Shown here: positions 61,096 to 64,000 of the stretch, one piece after another | Layout: each line of letters starts with the position of its first letter | Numbering within the stretch: position 1 is the stretch's first letter | Assembly: GCA_010279815.1 (NCBI GenBank) | Contig: QEOQ01000303.1 | Location: forward strand, 561,567-625,566 | Reading direction: 5' to 3' | Origin: Brachionus plicatilis | Lineage: Eukaryota; Rotifera; Eurotatoria; Ploima; Brachionidae | Length of the DNA stretch: 64,000 nucleotides | Notes under the pieces: generated by a model | What the model saw: only the letters and a program-made list of their open reading frames with translations | What the model was told of the DNA's origin: nothing | The model's database searches: none | Translations under genes and position numbers: made by a program

Positions 61096-64000
61096 ATGAT
61101 AATTTATCAAATATATAGCTATTATTTTGTGATTTTTGTTCTCCATTTTCAATCAACTAAATCTGCACAATTTGAAAAGCAGTCAACGAATTATATGGAT
61201 TTGGTATTCAATAAATCGGAAATTTTAAAACTTATTCCCTTAAATTATTCATTGTGGAGTGAAAATTTTGTTAAGGTTACATCTCTAGTCGAAAAAACTG
61301 TAACTTTTTCATGCTCAATAGAACTAGATGGAATTCAATTTTTCAAATCCGAAAATTACAAGGTAATTTTTTTTAATTTGGAAAACTTAAAATATAAAGA
61401 AATTTGAAAAAATATTATCGTTTGAGTTAAATCTTTATTTTATTTAATTGATTTATTTGTTAGATATTTTGAACTCAAAGCTAGTGTAAAAAAAACAATT
61501 TTTTTCTAAATCTTTTTTTTGTAAAAGCTGGAAAGTCAGATTTTTTTAATCCTTCACTCAAAAACAAATAAATAAATTAAATTAAATTAAATGTTTTGAA
61601 TTTAACATTAAATTTTTCTTTGAATTATTTACAATTACTTTTCATTTTTAGATAATTCTTTTTGTTTAAATTTAAAACATGAGATGTTCAAGAATGAAGT
61701 TCAAAAATATCAAAAAATTCAATTATTGCTTTATTAGGATTGTCTAAATTAGTTGAAATAAAAGTTGCACATTATCAATTCTACTAAAAAAGACAATTAA
61801 AAATTTCTTGTAGCATAATTTTCTTTTTTTTCACTTGTAAACAATTAATTTAGAACTAAAAATATTTTTAAACGAAATAAATTAAAAATAAAGAAATTTG
61901 TATTTCGCAATTTAATTTTTACAACCAAATTTTTATTAAAATTCACAGAGTTTTTTACTGCTAAATTTACAGTATTGTATAATTCAGTGTTAAAAGTACA
62001 GAACAAAATTCTCAAAATCAAATTTTTTTCTATAAGTTTAAAATTAGTTCAGTTAATGAAGCAAAGTGAAAAAGCATTAATTGCTTAACTCTACTTATCG
62101 AGTAATGGCTTGATTACAGGGGAATCAAATTCCTTTTTAAGTTGAAGAGTTTTTATATGCAATACCATAGAATGAAACATTATTTGTTAAACTAAAGGGA
62201 CTTAATCTATCTATCTTCTTGCTCAAAAGAAAATAATAAGTTTAACAGAATTTTATTTTTGAATCGGAAATTAGGGGCATCTTGAAGTTTAAAACTCTGC
62301 ATTTATATTGCGCAGTTGAATTAGATACTTTTTAATGACATGCATTTTCCTGTAAAATTGCCGAGTTTTTGCAGAGCCAATTCTAATATTCAGCATGTTT
62401 TTTGCATTATTTAGCATTTTGCAGAGACATTTAATCAAATACCATTCAAAAGTTATAAAGAAATTACTTTTTGATCTGATTTTTTTGATCCTAAACTTCA
62501 AGATGCCAAATTGGGTCGTATTATTTGAAGATTAATTTCTAAAAATTGATTTTTACAAGTCAAATATATATTTTTAATGACTCAGCTTTAAACATATTTC
62601 AAAGGAACAATAATCTCAAAATTTTTAATTTTCTTCTTTTGTTAAATATTTTCCTCATTTGACTTCACTTTGTGAAAGACGGTAGTTATTTTTATAAAAT
62701 ATATCTTTAATTTTTTAAGTATTTTGAAGAAATTTTTGATTGAAAATTGATTTGTAACAGTTAAAAGGTTTCAAGTCAATATATACGGTTTAAACTTGTT
62801 TTTAGAAATAGAAATTTAAAGTTTTTTATTATATTTTAAATTAAATTAAATTTTAGATTATTTGGTCAAGAGAAGATGAAAATGGAAAAGATTATGAGCC
62901 TTTAGGTCTTGATGATATTCGATTGATACCTGATGAACGTTTATATTTTGAGCGGATCCATGTTTCGACACATACAAATGAAAAAATTAAATGGAGTTTA
63001 ATAATTAACTATCTTAAACAATCTGATTCTCGGAATTATATTTGCCAACTAAATAAAAAACCATATGACACATATTGGCTTCAAAAATTTAACTTGAACG
63101 TCAATGGTATTCAAATTTTCATTTTTAAAATAAAATTTAATAAAATTTTCTTTAGAACCAGCATATTTTGTTGAGGAACGTGAAACTAATCAACTAAAAA
63201 TAATGTCTAATAATGAAAATTCACTTTTCTTAAAGAGTGTTAATGAAAATGCAGATCTAAAATTAAAATGTAATGCAAAAGGAAAGCCAACACCAACTAT
63301 CAGTTGGTATTTGAGATTTTTTAATGGAACTACTTTACGTTAGTGACTCTTCAAATAAAAAAAATAATCAAATTATATTTCTTTTTTTTAAGAGTTAAAT
63401 GATCATAAACCTGAACTAGTCATTGAAAACATCAAAAAGTCTTCCAAAATAAATTTAGTTGAATGTCAAGCTGGAAATGGGTATGGAGCTAAAGCGATTA
63501 GATCATTTAAAATTAATTTAAAATGTAAATTCTAATGTAAAATTTATATTCAAATATTAAAAAAATATTTCAAGACCCTCCAAGAATTTTAACAAGATCA
63601 AAAATATATCGAGTTGATTCTAAAGCTACTGAATTTCAGCTCAATTGTTCTATAGTGTCTAATCCATTGCCAACAATTTTTTGGTTATTCAAAAAAAATC
63701 ACGATTTTGAGTACAAAAAATTAGAGGAAGACTGGCCCAAAAGTGAGACAAAAACTGAATGGAAGTCTTTAAATTTACAAGCTTCATATTCAATTAAACA
63801 TTCATCGAATTATGGCCTAAGCCCTGATACTAAATTACCATTTTCAAAATACCACATAAATGAAAAACACCTAAAATCAAATTTTATTGTTTCTTCGCTT
63901 TTGATAAAAGTAATTTAACTAATATTTTTAAATTTTATTAATTTCTGCCAAAGAGCTTATCTGAGTCTGATTTCGGAACTTATAAATGTATTGCCTCAAA
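61096..64000 (+). CDS. Secreted/membrane Ig-domain adhesion protein (IgLON/DIP/lachesin-like), 3' truncated
   Basis: Probably a neural cell-surface recognition protein. Exons 61096-61362, 62857-63106, 63156-63338, 63393-63524, 63575-63909 and 63954-end join in frame. It starts with a signal-peptide-like segment (IIYQIYSYYFVIFVLHFQST). Ig1 has Cys in VTFSCSI, Trp in IIWSRED and Cys in SDSRNYICQL. Ig2 has KLKCNAKGKPTPTISWYL and LVECQAGNGYG, the classic I-set pattern. Ig3 starts YPPRIL, has LNCSIVSNPLPTIFWLF and the SDFGTYKCIASN end at the window edge. Three Ig domains in this order resemble lachesin, DIP and IgLON proteins. A GPI anchor or transmembrane segment would lie beyond the window. Intron 1 holds a MITE. 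The exact orthologue is not assigned. Confidence 0.82.
62276..62507. mobile_element. MITE in intron 1 of the Ig gene
   Basis: GGCATCTTGAAGTTTA at the left is mirrored by TAAACTTCAAGATGCC at the right, 232 bp apart. Flanks AAATTAGG and AAATTGGG fit an 8-bp target duplication with one mismatch. Non-coding. The GGCA ends and duplication length match the elements at 4033 and 16251, although the internal sequence differs. Confidence 0.75.

Noticed and set aside
1..64000. CRISPR array, bacterial operon, rRNA or complete tRNA genes
   Set aside because: Both strands were scanned by eye; no spaced direct repeats of CRISPR type, no rRNA-like blocks and no full tRNA cloverleaf were found.

Overview
The window is eukaryotic and almost certainly from an invertebrate animal. 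It is very AT-rich, its coding exons are more GC-rich than their surroundings, and most introns are about 45-60 bp with GT..AG borders. The genes are metazoan: a LIM-homeobox gene, two Compass/dve-type homeobox genes, an NK-class homeobox gene, ubiquitin E1 and a neural-type immunoglobulin-domain protein. A compact AT-rich genome with tiny introns would fit a monogonont rotifer such as Brachionus, but that is inference and other small invertebrates are possible. There are no bacterial signals (no operons, ribosome binding sites or CRISPR).

Layout. 1-2843: a Tc1/mariner-type transposon with long terminal inverted repeats and two divergent spliced genes, an intact DD34E transposase (332 aa, 5 introns) and an unrecognised 291-aa accessory protein. 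2925-3065: TACGTA motifs repeated at exactly 10-bp steps. 4.58-8.45 kb (-): Lhx3/4 (lim-3 type), with a possible small + strand gene in its second intron. 8.45-20.9 kb: regulatory or gene-poor DNA with a LINE relic, hAT-type MITEs, foldback MITEs and a 963-bp Ginger-like element with a 4-bp target duplication. 20.9-23.2 and 28.2-30.6 kb (-): two tandem Compass/dve paralogs, each with a CMP/ubiquitin-like domain and two divergent homeodomains. 37.6-41.1 kb (-): a complete ten-exon ubiquitin-activating enzyme E1 (Uba1). 42.9-46.0 kb: a transposon graveyard of two LINE relics and a piggyBac-like element. 52.7-54.2 kb (+): Nkx3/bagpipe. 61.1 kb to the end (+): an IgLON/DIP/lachesin-like Ig protein, cut by the window end.

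Four of the six firm host genes encode developmental homeodomain transcription factors separated by long gene-poor spacers, as is usual for such regulators. Uba1 is a housekeeping gene. All exon joins given for these genes, and for the two transposon genes, were checked for GT/AG borders and an uninterrupted reading frame. The most unusual items are the two-gene mariner-type element, the tandem Compass pair that differs by one intron, the 10-bp-periodic TACGTA tract and the Ginger-like relic.
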